A stretch of 12,981 bases of DNA from an uncultured Varibaculum sp. Its GTDB lineage: Bacteria > Actinomycetota > Actinomycetes > Actinomycetales > Actinomycetaceae. Location of the stretch: the NCBI GenBank assembly GCA_947255165.1, contig CAMYFZ010000050.1, forward strand, positions 1 to 12,981, written 5' to 3'. Below, piece after piece: positions 1 through 6,387 of the stretch. The notes under the pieces are model-generated. The model ran no database searches, was not told the origin of the DNA, and saw nothing but the letters and a program-made list of their open reading frames with translations. The first letter of the stretch is position 1. Each line of letters starts with the position of its first letter. The translations under genes were made by a program, and so were the position numbers.

Positions 1-1208
1 TCTTTATGGAGTCCACCTTCCTGGGTCTGTGGATCTTCGGCTGGGGCCGGCTATCCAAGAAGGCCCACCTCACCTGCGTCTGGCTGGTCTGCGTCGGGGT
101 TAACACTTCGGCTCTGTGGATCGTGGGGGCGAACTCCTGGATGCAGCATCCGGTAGGGGCAACCTTCGATCCGGCAACCGGCCGTGCACAGTTGGACGGC
201 CTGTCTGGCTTCTTCCAGGTGTTGCTGAACCCGGTTCTCTGGGCGGCCTACACTCACGTGCTTTCTACTTCTTGGCTGCTGGTTGGCACCTTTGTCGCCG
301 GCATTGCTATCTGGTGGATGGTTCGCTCTGCCAACGCTGACGCTGAAACCGAAGCCCGTGATATCTGGCGTCCCATTGCCCGTTTCGGCATGGTGGTAGT
401 TATCGTTGGTGGTCTGCTAACTGCAGTCACCGGTCACGTACAAGGTCAGCTAGTTGCTAAGCACCAGCCGGCAAAGATGGCTGCTGCCGAGGCTCTGTGC
501 CAGACTCCGAATGCCGGCGAGGGCGCTCCCTTTACCATTGCCGCTTTCGGACCGCTGAACGCTAAGTGCGATGAGATCTCGAAGATTGGCGAGGTTCCTG
601 GGGTGTACTCCTTCATGGCTACCAACTCCTTTACCGGCAAGGTAGAGGGTCTGGACACTGTAAACCAAAAGTACGGCTCAATGTTCTCTGAGATTCTCAG
701 CCAGCGCGGATACGATATGCAGTCGCAGCCGGTTGACCTCAGCCCGAATATCATGTTCAGCTTCTGGAGCTTCCGCTTGATGATGCTGTTTGGCATCTTC
801 TCGGCGGTCCTGGCGATTTGGGGTCTGGTTGCTACCAAGAACGGCAAGATTTCTAAGTCCACCGGCTTGGGTAAGTTCGCCATTTGGTCCCTGCCGATGC
901 CTTTCCTAGCCTGCTCCTTCGGCTGGCTATTCACCGAATGGGGTCGTCAGCCGTTCATCGTGCACCCAGTGGATATGCAAGTCGATGGATCCTCGGTATT
1001 TATGCTTACCGCCCATGGGCTTTCGTTCGCGGTGCCCGCATGGCAGGTACTGGTTACCTTGCTGGGCTTCACGCTGATCTACCTGGCACTAGGCATTGTC
1101 TGGTTCCTGTTGATGAAGCGTTACGTTAAGGAAGGTATCCACGTCAATGCCAATGAAAAGGCAGTGCATGGCGAGGATGCTGGCAAGAACCTAAGCTTTG
1201 CTTACTAG
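1..1208 (+). CDS. cydA: Cytochrome bd quinol oxidase subunit I, 5'-truncated by the window edge
   Basis: This is the catalytic heme-bearing subunit of the membrane oxidase that reduces O2 to water with electrons from quinol. The frame is open through base 1, and the Met at base 6 aligns inside TM3 of E. coli CydA (near residue 106), so roughly 105 N-terminal residues, including the heme d ligand His19, lie outside. Counting from that Met: Glu2 of the ESTF motif matches E. coli Glu107; His84 and Met259 (FRLM) match the heme b558 ligands His186 and Met393; Lys157 and Glu162 match the quinol-site Lys252 and Glu257; Glu311 just before GRQPF (313-317) matches the heme b595 ligand Glu445. Hydrophobic segments lie near 22-44, 84-106, 127-143, 256-276, 295-316 and 348-370. 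The Q-loop is short, without the long insertion of E. coli. cydB starts 21 bases after the stop. Identity is firm; E. coli residue numbers are from memory. Confidence 0.96.
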   Translation, partial: FMESTFLGLWIFGWGRLSKKAHLTCVWLVCVGVNTSALWIVGANSWMQHPVGATFDPATGRAQLDGLSGFFQVLLNPVLWAAYTHVLSTSWLLVGTFVAGIAIWWMVRSANADAETEARDIWRPIARFGMVVVIVGGLLTAVTGHVQGQLVAKHQPAKMAAAEALCQTPNAGEGAPFTIAAFGPLNAKCDEISKIGEVPGVYSFMATNSFTGKVEGLDTVNQKYGSMFSEILSQRGYDMQSQPVDLSPNIMFSFWSFRLMMLFGIFSAVLAIWGLVATKNGKISKSTGLGKFAIWSLPMPFLACSFGWLFTEWGRQPFIVHPVDMQVDGSSVFMLTAHGLSFAVPAWQVLVTLLGFTLIYLALGIVWFLLMKRYVKEGIHVNANEKAVHGEDAGKNLSFAY

Positions 1209-1229
1209 GTCAGATAGGAGATCGAAGAG

Positions 1230-2366
1230 ATGACTATTCTACAAGTTATTTGGTTCATCCTGATCGCCGTCCTGTGGACTGGCTATCTGGTACTGGAAGG
1301 ATTCGGGGTAGGCGCCGGCATGGTCATGCCGATGGTCGCCAAGACTGACCGGGAACGCTCTCAGGTACAAAAAACCTTTGGTCCGGTTTGGGATGGTAAC
1401 GAGGTTTGGTTGCTAACTGCCGGGGGCGCCACTTTCGCCGCCTTCCCGGAATGGTATGCCACCATGTTCTCCGGAATGTACCTGGCACTATTCCTGATCC
1501 TGTTCTGCTTAATCATCCGTATTTGCGCGATTGAGTGGCGCACCAAAGTAGCTTCGGCTGCTTGGCGGGGTCGCTGGGACAGCTGGCAGACCATTGTGGC
1601 TTGGCTAGTTCCGATTCTGTTCGGCGTAGCCTTTGCCAACCTGGTTCAGGGCATGAACATTGCGATTACTCAATACAACACCCCGGGTGAAGCCGTGGCG
1701 GGAGCTGCTGACCTCAGCAAGCACGTCCACAACTTCACTTCACAGGGCGCTCCTGCAGGTAGCGTATTCCTCTCGCTGCTAACCCCCTACACCATTGCCG
1801 GTGGGGTCATGCTAGCGCTGGTATTCGCTACTCAGGGTCTGGCTTTCTTGGCGCTACGCACCACAGGTGAAGTGCAGAACCGCGCTAAGAACCTGCTCGG
1901 TAAGTTCGCGATTGCGGACACCGTGTTGGTTGCCGTAGCTGCGCTTTGGGGTCAATTCCTGTACGCCTCCCAAGCCATGGCTTGGATCCCGCTGATCATT
2001 GCCGCCTTGGCATTTGTCGCCGCGGTGTTGATGGCTCTTCGCGGCTCCGAATGGGGTACCTTGCTCGCCCACTCCGTCGGAATCGCTGGGGCAGTAGCGT
2101 GGATCTTTACCGCGATGGCACCCAACGCAATGAAGTCTTCCATCAAGCCAGAGTTCTCTCTGACTATCTGGGATGCTTCCTCTTCGCAGTCCACTTTGGC
2201 GATTATGCTAGTGATCGCGCTGGTAGTGGTACCCATCGTTTTGGGTTACACCTTCTGGAGCTACACCCGCATGCCGCTGAAGATTACTCTTGAGGATCTA
2301 GACGAAAACCCGGGCGTTCCCTGGGACAAGATTCGTCAGGGTGCTTCTTTCCTCGCGGAAAGCTAG
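1230..2366 (+). CDS. cydB: Cytochrome bd quinol oxidase subunit II
   Basis: This is the second large integral-membrane subunit of bd oxidase, which pairs with CydA and contributes to proton access and stability. It has 378 residues, close to the E. coli protein. Recognisable blocks are LEGFGVGAGM (22-31), GPVWDGNEVWLLTAGG (51-66) with Asp55 and Glu58, IEWRTK in the first third, and SLTIWDASSSQ (310-320) near the C-terminus, followed by the usual short cytoplasmic tail EDLDENP. The ATG start is supported by AGGAG at 1216-1220 with a 9-base spacer. The gene forms a unit with cydA and is followed by two hairpins, the second a strong intrinsic terminator. No small CydX/CydH-type membrane ORF follows: the 106 bases after the stop contain no ATG. 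Leucine codons are mostly CTG, as in cydA, suggesting higher expression than cydDC. Confidence 0.97.
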   Translation: MTILQVIWFILIAVLWTGYLVLEGFGVGAGMVMPMVAKTDRERSQVQKTFGPVWDGNEVWLLTAGGATFAAFPEWYATMFSGMYLALFLILFCLIIRICAIEWRTKVASAAWRGRWDSWQTIVAWLVPILFGVAFANLVQGMNIAITQYNTPGEAVAGAADLSKHVHNFTSQGAPAGSVFLSLLTPYTIAGGVMLALVFATQGLAFLALRTTGEVQNRAKNLLGKFAIADTVLVAVAALWGQFLYASQAMAWIPLIIAALAFVAAVLMALRGSEWGTLLAHSVGIAGAVAWIFTAMAPNAMKSSIKPEFSLTIWDASSSQSTLAIMLVIALVVVPIVLGYTFWSYTRMPLKITLEDLDENPGVPWDKIRQGASFLAES

Positions 2367-2372
2367 GCAAAC

Positions 2373-2412
2373 AATCGGCACTTGCCAGATAACTTTCTGC
2401 CAAGTGTCGATT
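2373..2412 (+). other. Hairpin after cydB without a T-run
   Basis: Arms 2373-2384 (AATCGGCACTTG) and 2401-2412 (CAAGTGTCGATT) pair over 12 bp including one G-U. A C-C mismatch and three more pairs (CAG/CTG, 2386-2388 with 2397-2399) extend the stem, leaving an 8-base loop. The bases that follow (AATCAAAACT) have no T-tract, so it is not a typical intrinsic terminator. It may protect the cydAB mRNA 3' end or assist the terminator just downstream. The structure is read directly from sequence; the role is inference. Confidence 0.6.
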
Positions 2413-2426
2413 AATCAAAACTAAAT

Positions 2427-2473
2427 AAATAGTGTTGGCCTTGGCTATTCAGCCAAGGCCAACACTATTTTTA
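2427..2473 (+). terminator. Rho-independent terminator of cydAB
   Basis: A perfect 20-bp stem (2427-2446 with 2451-2470) has a 4-base ATTC loop and is followed directly by more T residues, giving ATTTTTA at the 3' end. On the other strand the stem is also followed by T-rich sequence (CTATTTATTT if extended), so it could work in both directions. It should separate cydAB transcription from cydDC. Confidence 0.92.
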
Positions 2474-2526
2474 CCCCCGCGACTATTGACCCCACCTATC
2501 GGAAACAGATTTTACTGACACGCGAA

Positions 2527-2706
2527 ACCCAGAATGAGCGCGGGAGGGGATTTCATCCGAGTAGGCGCGGTGTTACCGAACTGGGGTAGAAAAAGATGCG
2601 AGAGGGGGCTTGAGCCGAGCGAAGCAAGGCTCACCGGGGTCCCCCGAGTACTTTTTCTACCCCAGACCCGGAATGAGCGTGGGAGGAGAAATCCCTCTCC
2701 CGCGCT
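2527..2706. repeat. Compound extragenic palindrome with nested inverted repeats and flanking direct repeats
   Basis: The core is a perfect 15-bp inverted repeat, CTGGGGTAGAAAAAG at 2581-2595 and its complement at 2651-2665. Between these arms sit GGGGG/CCCCC and TGAGCC/GGCTCA pairings around a GAGCGAAGCAA loop. Outside lies a second inverted repeat, 2537-2554 with 2688-2706 (18/19 bases, one bulge). Overlapping the outer arms is a 24-base direct repeat, 2527-2550 and 2666-2689, with three mismatches. The whole could fold as one interrupted stem-loop. It resembles REP/MITE-like extragenic elements, but no copy elsewhere in the window allows a family call, and no clear target-site duplication is visible. 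Confidence 0.7.
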
Positions 2707-2720
2707 TAGTAACTAACTAG

Positions 2721-2770
2721 ATTGGGACGCGTTTAGAGTTTTCAGGTTCGTGTGGGAAAATAGTCCCGAT
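2721..2770. promoter_or_regulatory. Candidate operator or leader fold upstream of cydD
   Basis: ATTGGGAC (2721-2728) and GTCCCGAT (2763-2770) are complementary over 8 positions with one G-T. The right arm can alternatively pair with GGGA at 2754-2757, giving two mutually exclusive short folds just ahead of the cydD ribosome binding site. It is short enough to be chance and is recorded as a possible control site only. Confidence 0.25.
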
Positions 2771-2778
2771 ATTTGCAC

Positions 2779-2784
2779 GGAGGA
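2779..2784 (+). promoter_or_regulatory. Ribosome binding site of cydD
   Basis: GGAGGA lies 8 bases before the TTG at 2793. It decides the start, because no ATG or GTG near the N-terminus is so well placed, and the other TTG at 2788 is out of frame. Confidence 0.8.
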
Positions 2785-2792
2785 CACTTGTT

Positions 2793-4574
2793 TTGAAACC
2801 ACTTGATCCCAAACTGCTGAAATACGCCAAGTCTGCGCGGATTGCCATTGCTATCACCGCAGTAACCGGCATTATGCAAGCAGGTCTAGTAGTCGCCCAA
2901 TGTTTTCTGATAGCTGCATTGATTTCTCCGGTGATATCGCTGCGCCAATCCTGGGATCAAGTCGCTTACTTTGCCTTTTGGTTAGCCATTGTTTCTCTGG
3001 CACGGGTGGGGCTCACCTATTTCCGCTCCAACCATCAACATAAAGCTGCCAAGAAAGCGATTCGGGAACTGCGCGGACAGGTGCTTGCCCATTGTCTAAA
3101 ACTGGGGCCGCGCTGGCTGGCCCGCAAAGGAACCGACACGGTTACCCTGGCTACCCGCGGCCTGGAAAAGCTCGGCCCCTATTTCGTTGACTATATTCCG
3201 CAACTAATATTGGCAGTTACCGTCACTCCTATGGTTTTAGTGGTGATGGCAGTCATGGACTTCTGGTCAGCGTTAGTAGCGATCATTACGATTCCCTTGA
3301 TTCCGATATTTATGGTGATTATCGGGCTGATGACTCAGACGGCCTCCGATCGCCGTTTGGCGACTATGCAACATTTAGGGAGGCAACTGCTAGATTTAGT
3401 CGCCGGTTTGGCCACCTTAAAGAGTCTCGGTAGGCACCGCGGTCCGGAGAAGCAGATTTCCTCTATCGGGAAAACCTATACCCAAACCACGATGGCGACT
3501 TTACGGATCGCTTTCCTATCGGGTGCCGTTCTGGAATTTATATCTATTCTTTCGGTAGCCATCGTGGCGGTTACCGTGGGTTTGCGAATGGTGGCTGGCG
3601 GCCTCGACCTTTATACCGGGCTAATCGCGATTATGCTGGCCCCCGAGGTATATGCACCGGTGCGAGAGGTAGGTAAGTTCTTCCATGCCTCCGCCGATGG
3701 ACTGTCAGCTTCGCAATCTGCCTTTGAAATCTTAGAAACTCCCCCGGCTACCGCCGGAGATAATCCGGCTCCGAACCTGGAAGAAACCACTATTACGATT
3801 AAGGATCTGGGGATGCGTTCGCGGGGAGCCTGGGCACCCAACGCCGTGAATCTAGTCATTCAACCAGCTACTATCACCGCTTTAGTGGGTAAATCTGGGG
3901 AAGGCAAAACCACTACCGTAATGGCGTTATTAAAACAGCTGTCTAGCGATCGCGGAACCATTACCCTTGCGGACGCTTCCGGTAAGACCCTTAATTTAGA
4001 CGAGGTTTCCCCAGACTCCTGGTGGGAGCAAACTTCCTGGCTACCGCAAATGCCTCTGCTTTTACCCGGCACCTTGGCGCAAAATATTGCGGAGAGTCCC
4101 GCTCATCTGGCGGAGCTTTTCCCCCAGGGGACTCCCGGGGAACAAGTGCGTAAAGCAGCACGTCTAGCCGGTTTTGAGGAGGTAGTAGCGAAGCTACCGG
4201 AAGGTTGGGACACTTTCTTGCGCGCCGGCGGGGAAGGCCTGTCAGTCGGTCAGCGCCAACGTCTTGCCCTAGTGCGCGCCCTGCTTTCCACCAAGCAATT
4301 AATCGCCCTCGATGAGCCTTCTGCGCACCTAGATGCGCATTTGGTTGCACAAGTAGCGCAAGTAGTCCAGCAGTTGAAAGATTCCGGGAAAACCGTAGTC
4401 TTAATTGCCCACCGCAAGGAACTCGCGCAGATAGCTGACCAGGTCGTGCGAATCTCCTCTGCTCCTTTCACTCCCGAAGAGACAGAAAAGTATAGAGACA
4501 CTCAGCCAGAGGCGGCGCGAGCCAGTGAGGCGGAGATACCCGAATTTTTAGGCTCGACTCGGGGGTTGGAATAA
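2793..4574 (+). CDS. cydD: Cytochrome bd biogenesis ABC exporter, CydD half
   Basis: CydD pairs with CydC as a heterodimeric inner-membrane ABC transporter needed to assemble bd oxidase; cysteine/glutathione export and heme handling have been proposed for E. coli. The 593 residues match the family length (E. coli about 588). A membrane domain fills about 1-310, with hydrophobic stretches near 17-43, 56-72, 132-182 and 236-290. The nucleotide-binding domain has Walker A GKSGEGKT (366-373), signature LSVGQ (483-487), Walker B LIALDEP with Asp507-Glu508, SAHLD D-loop, and H-loop His540 in LIAHR. All ATPase residues are present. The start is TTG, supported by GGAGGA 8 bases upstream. cydC begins one base after the stop. 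Leucine codons TTA, CTA and TTG are commoner than in cydAB, suggesting lower expression. The C-terminal tail after the H-loop is Glu-rich. Confidence 0.94.
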   Translation: MKPLDPKLLKYAKSARIAIAITAVTGIMQAGLVVAQCFLIAALISPVISLRQSWDQVAYFAFWLAIVSLARVGLTYFRSNHQHKAAKKAIRELRGQVLAHCLKLGPRWLARKGTDTVTLATRGLEKLGPYFVDYIPQLILAVTVTPMVLVVMAVMDFWSALVAIITIPLIPIFMVIIGLMTQTASDRRLATMQHLGRQLLDLVAGLATLKSLGRHRGPEKQISSIGKTYTQTTMATLRIAFLSGAVLEFISILSVAIVAVTVGLRMVAGGLDLYTGLIAIMLAPEVYAPVREVGKFFHASADGLSASQSAFEILETPPATAGDNPAPNLEETTITIKDLGMRSRGAWAPNAVNLVIQPATITALVGKSGEGKTTTVMALLKQLSSDRGTITLADASGKTLNLDEVSPDSWWEQTSWLPQMPLLLPGTLAQNIAESPAHLAELFPQGTPGEQVRKAARLAGFEEVVAKLPEGWDTFLRAGGEGLSVGQRQRLALVRALLSTKQLIALDEPSAHLDAHLVAQVAQVVQQLKDSGKTVVLIAHRKELAQIADQVVRISSAPFTPEETEKYRDTQPEAARASEAEIPEFLGSTRGLE

Positions 4575-4575
4575 T

Positions 4576-6387
4576 ATGAAAACTTGGTTTATTACTGCTC
4601 AGGAACGCCGAGCCTTGAAGCGGGCGATAAAACTTTTGGAATTAAAACCGGGCACCTTGTTCCTCGCTTGCTTCTTAGGAGCAGCCGGCCTGGGGGCCTC
4701 GATTGCCCTAGGTGCTACCGCCGCCTGGCTAATTGCCCGCGCCTCCCAAATGCCACCCGTCCTCTACCTAGAGGTCGCGGTAGTCTCGGTGCGTTTCTTT
4801 GGGATCTCTAAAGCGGTTTTCCGCTACCTGGAGCGCCTTGCCTCCCACCAGTTGGGGGTATCGGGGATGACTACCCTGCGCACTAACCTTTATAAGACGC
4901 TTTCTCATTCCGATACTGCCCGGATCGCCAGTTTGCGGCGGGGAGATATTCTCGACCGGATGGGAACCGATGTTGATAATATCGGGGACTTCGTAGTGAA
5001 AAGCCTGCTACCCGCAATGGTCGCTACCATTATCGGGATCATCACCGTGGTGGGGATTTCCCTAGTAGATTGGCGCGCGGGTCTCTTTTTGGCTCTCGGT
5101 CTGTTGCTCTCGGGAGTGGTGGGGCCGCTCTTTACCATTCGCTCTACCCGGATCGCCCAACGCCGGGAAACCGAAAGCCGCGCTCATATTTCGGAAGTGG
5201 CGATGACTATTGTTGATGGCGCCGCCCAAATCACGGTTGATGGACAAACCCAGCAGGTGCTTTCCGGATTATCCGATCTGGAAGATCAGCTGTATGACGC
5301 GAAAGATGCCACCGCAAAACCGGCGGCTTGGGCCGCGGCTATTGACGTGTTCGGGATGCTAATGGCAGTGATTATGGCTGCCTATTTCGGGATTTTTGCG
5401 GTTAATGACCAATCAATCCCCGAGGTAATGCTGGCAGTACTGGCCCTTACTCCCCTGTCTTCCTTTGAGGGTACCGCCCAGCTAGGTCCCGCTGCTCAAC
5501 AACTGGTGATTTCGGCGACTTCGGCAGTGCGGATTATGAATATGTTGCCCCCGGAAGACCAGGTGAAAGCGGCTGAAGAAAACGAAGAAGTGGTAACTGA
5601 AAACCTGAAGCCAACCGGACCAAGCGTTTTAGAGGCCCAGGACTTAGCAATCGGCTGGCCAGGCGGCCCGGTAGTAGCTGAACACCTTAATCTGCGACTG
5701 GCTCCCGGGGATCACCTGGCGATTGTGGGCCAGTCCGGTATTGGGAAAACTACCCTGCTCTACACTCTATCTGGTCTGCTTAAACCGGTTTCGGGGAGCG
5801 TAAAGATTGATGGGATAGATATTTCTTCTCTTCCCCGTACGCAAGCAGCCGCGAGTTTCGTGATTACTCCTGAAGATGCCCATATTTTCGAGACCTCCAT
5901 TTTGGAAAACTTACGGGTCGCTAACGGTCAGCTGTCTGTTGCCGAGGGCGAAGACCTGCTTAGGGAAGCCGGTTTAGGCGAGTGGCTTTCCTCGCTACCG
6001 GATGGTATTGAAACCGAGTTAGGTTCGGGAGCTACCACTATTTCGGGTGGGGAACGTCGCCGCATCCTGTTAGCACGTGCCCTCGCAGCGAAAGCTCCGC
6101 TGCTAGCCCTGGACGAACCGGGTGAGCATTTAGATCCCGAAACCGCTGATGCGTTGCTGCGGGACTTACTTACTGCCGGTAGCGAGGATCATAAGCGGGG
6201 AGTAATCCTGGTAACCCACCGCCTCACCCCCCTCGACCAGGCAGACCGGGTTTTCATTATGGATAAACCCCACGGGCGCCCGGATGAACCGGCAACTTTC
6301 GTAGCTCAGGGCACTCATCGGGAGCTGCTAGAAACTCACCAAGGCTATGCCTGGAGTCTGCGTCAGGAGCAGGTAGATGTCTTTTAA
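4576..6387 (+). CDS. cydC: Cytochrome bd biogenesis ABC exporter, CydC half
   Basis: This is the partner half-transporter of CydD, in the cytoplasmic membrane. Of 603 residues, a six-helix membrane domain spans about 25-310 (hydrophobic runs near 28-55, 138-190 and 248-275). The ATPase domain shows Walker A GQSGIGKT (385-392), signature ISGGE (489-493), Walker B LLALDEP with Asp513-Glu514, D-loop GEHLD, and His548 in VTHR. The canonical SGGE signature here against LSVGQ in CydD fits an asymmetric heterodimer. The ATG lies one base after the cydD TAA, and only a weak G-rich sequence precedes it, so translation is probably coupled. Its last 11 bases overlap the start of the sensor kinase. Order and spacing make the CydD/CydC assignment firm; family-level ABC similarity alone could not tell the halves apart. 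Confidence 0.93.
   Translation: MKTWFITAQERRALKRAIKLLELKPGTLFLACFLGAAGLGASIALGATAAWLIARASQMPPVLYLEVAVVSVRFFGISKAVFRYLERLASHQLGVSGMTTLRTNLYKTLSHSDTARIASLRRGDILDRMGTDVDNIGDFVVKSLLPAMVATIIGIITVVGISLVDWRAGLFLALGLLLSGVVGPLFTIRSTRIAQRRETESRAHISEVAMTIVDGAAQITVDGQTQQVLSGLSDLEDQLYDAKDATAKPAAWAAAIDVFGMLMAVIMAAYFGIFAVNDQSIPEVMLAVLALTPLSSFEGTAQLGPAAQQLVISATSAVRIMNMLPPEDQVKAAEENEEVVTENLKPTGPSVLEAQDLAIGWPGGPVVAEHLNLRLAPGDHLAIVGQSGIGKTTLLYTLSGLLKPVSGSVKIDGIDISSLPRTQAAASFVITPEDAHIFETSILENLRVANGQLSVAEGEDLLREAGLGEWLSSLPDGIETELGSGATTISGGERRRILLARALAAKAPLLALDEPGEHLDPETADALLRDLLTAGSEDHKRGVILVTHRLTPLDQADRVFIMDKPHGRPDEPATFVAQGTHRELLETHQGYAWSLRQEQVDVF
6365..6369 (+). promoter_or_regulatory. Ribosome binding site of the sensor kinase, inside cydC
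   Basis: AGGAG sits 7 bases before the ATG at 6377, within the last codons of cydC. It supports the overlapping start and translation from the cydDC mRNA. Confidence 0.75.

Larger units (their letters stand above)
2367..2792. other. Intergenic region between cydB and cydD (426 bp)
   Basis: No convincing gene lies here. It holds, in order, the hairpin and terminator of cydAB, about 50 bases with a weak promoter-like pair (TTGACC at 2486-2491 and TTTACT at 2511-2516, spacing 19, poor), the compound palindrome at 2527-2706, and the cydD leader with a short inverted repeat and ribosome binding site. A confident cydDC promoter cannot be picked by eye. A 60-codon open frame at 2534-2716 lies wholly on the palindrome and is not credited. 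Confidence 0.7.

Noticed and set aside
446..934. A 162-codon - strand ORF inside cydA.
   Set aside because: It is antisense to strongly conserved CydA coding sequence, with no motif or ribosome binding site.
2486..2516. TTGACC/TTTACT as a cydDC promoter.
   Set aside because: The spacing is 19 bases and the -10 matches only 4 of 6. Any transcript would carry the whole palindrome as leader. It is too weak to list as a promoter.
2534..2716. A 60-codon + strand ORF in the cydB-cydD gap.
   Set aside because: It lies entirely on the palindrome/direct-repeat element, has no ribosome binding site, and reads as Arg/Gly/Pro-rich sequence typical of translated GC-rich repeats.
2707..2792. Rex or CRP/FNR-type operator ahead of cydD.
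   Set aside because: No TTGTGAAN-type Rex palindrome or TGTGA/TTGAT-type half-site pair is visible; only the short GGGAC/GTCCC repeat is present.
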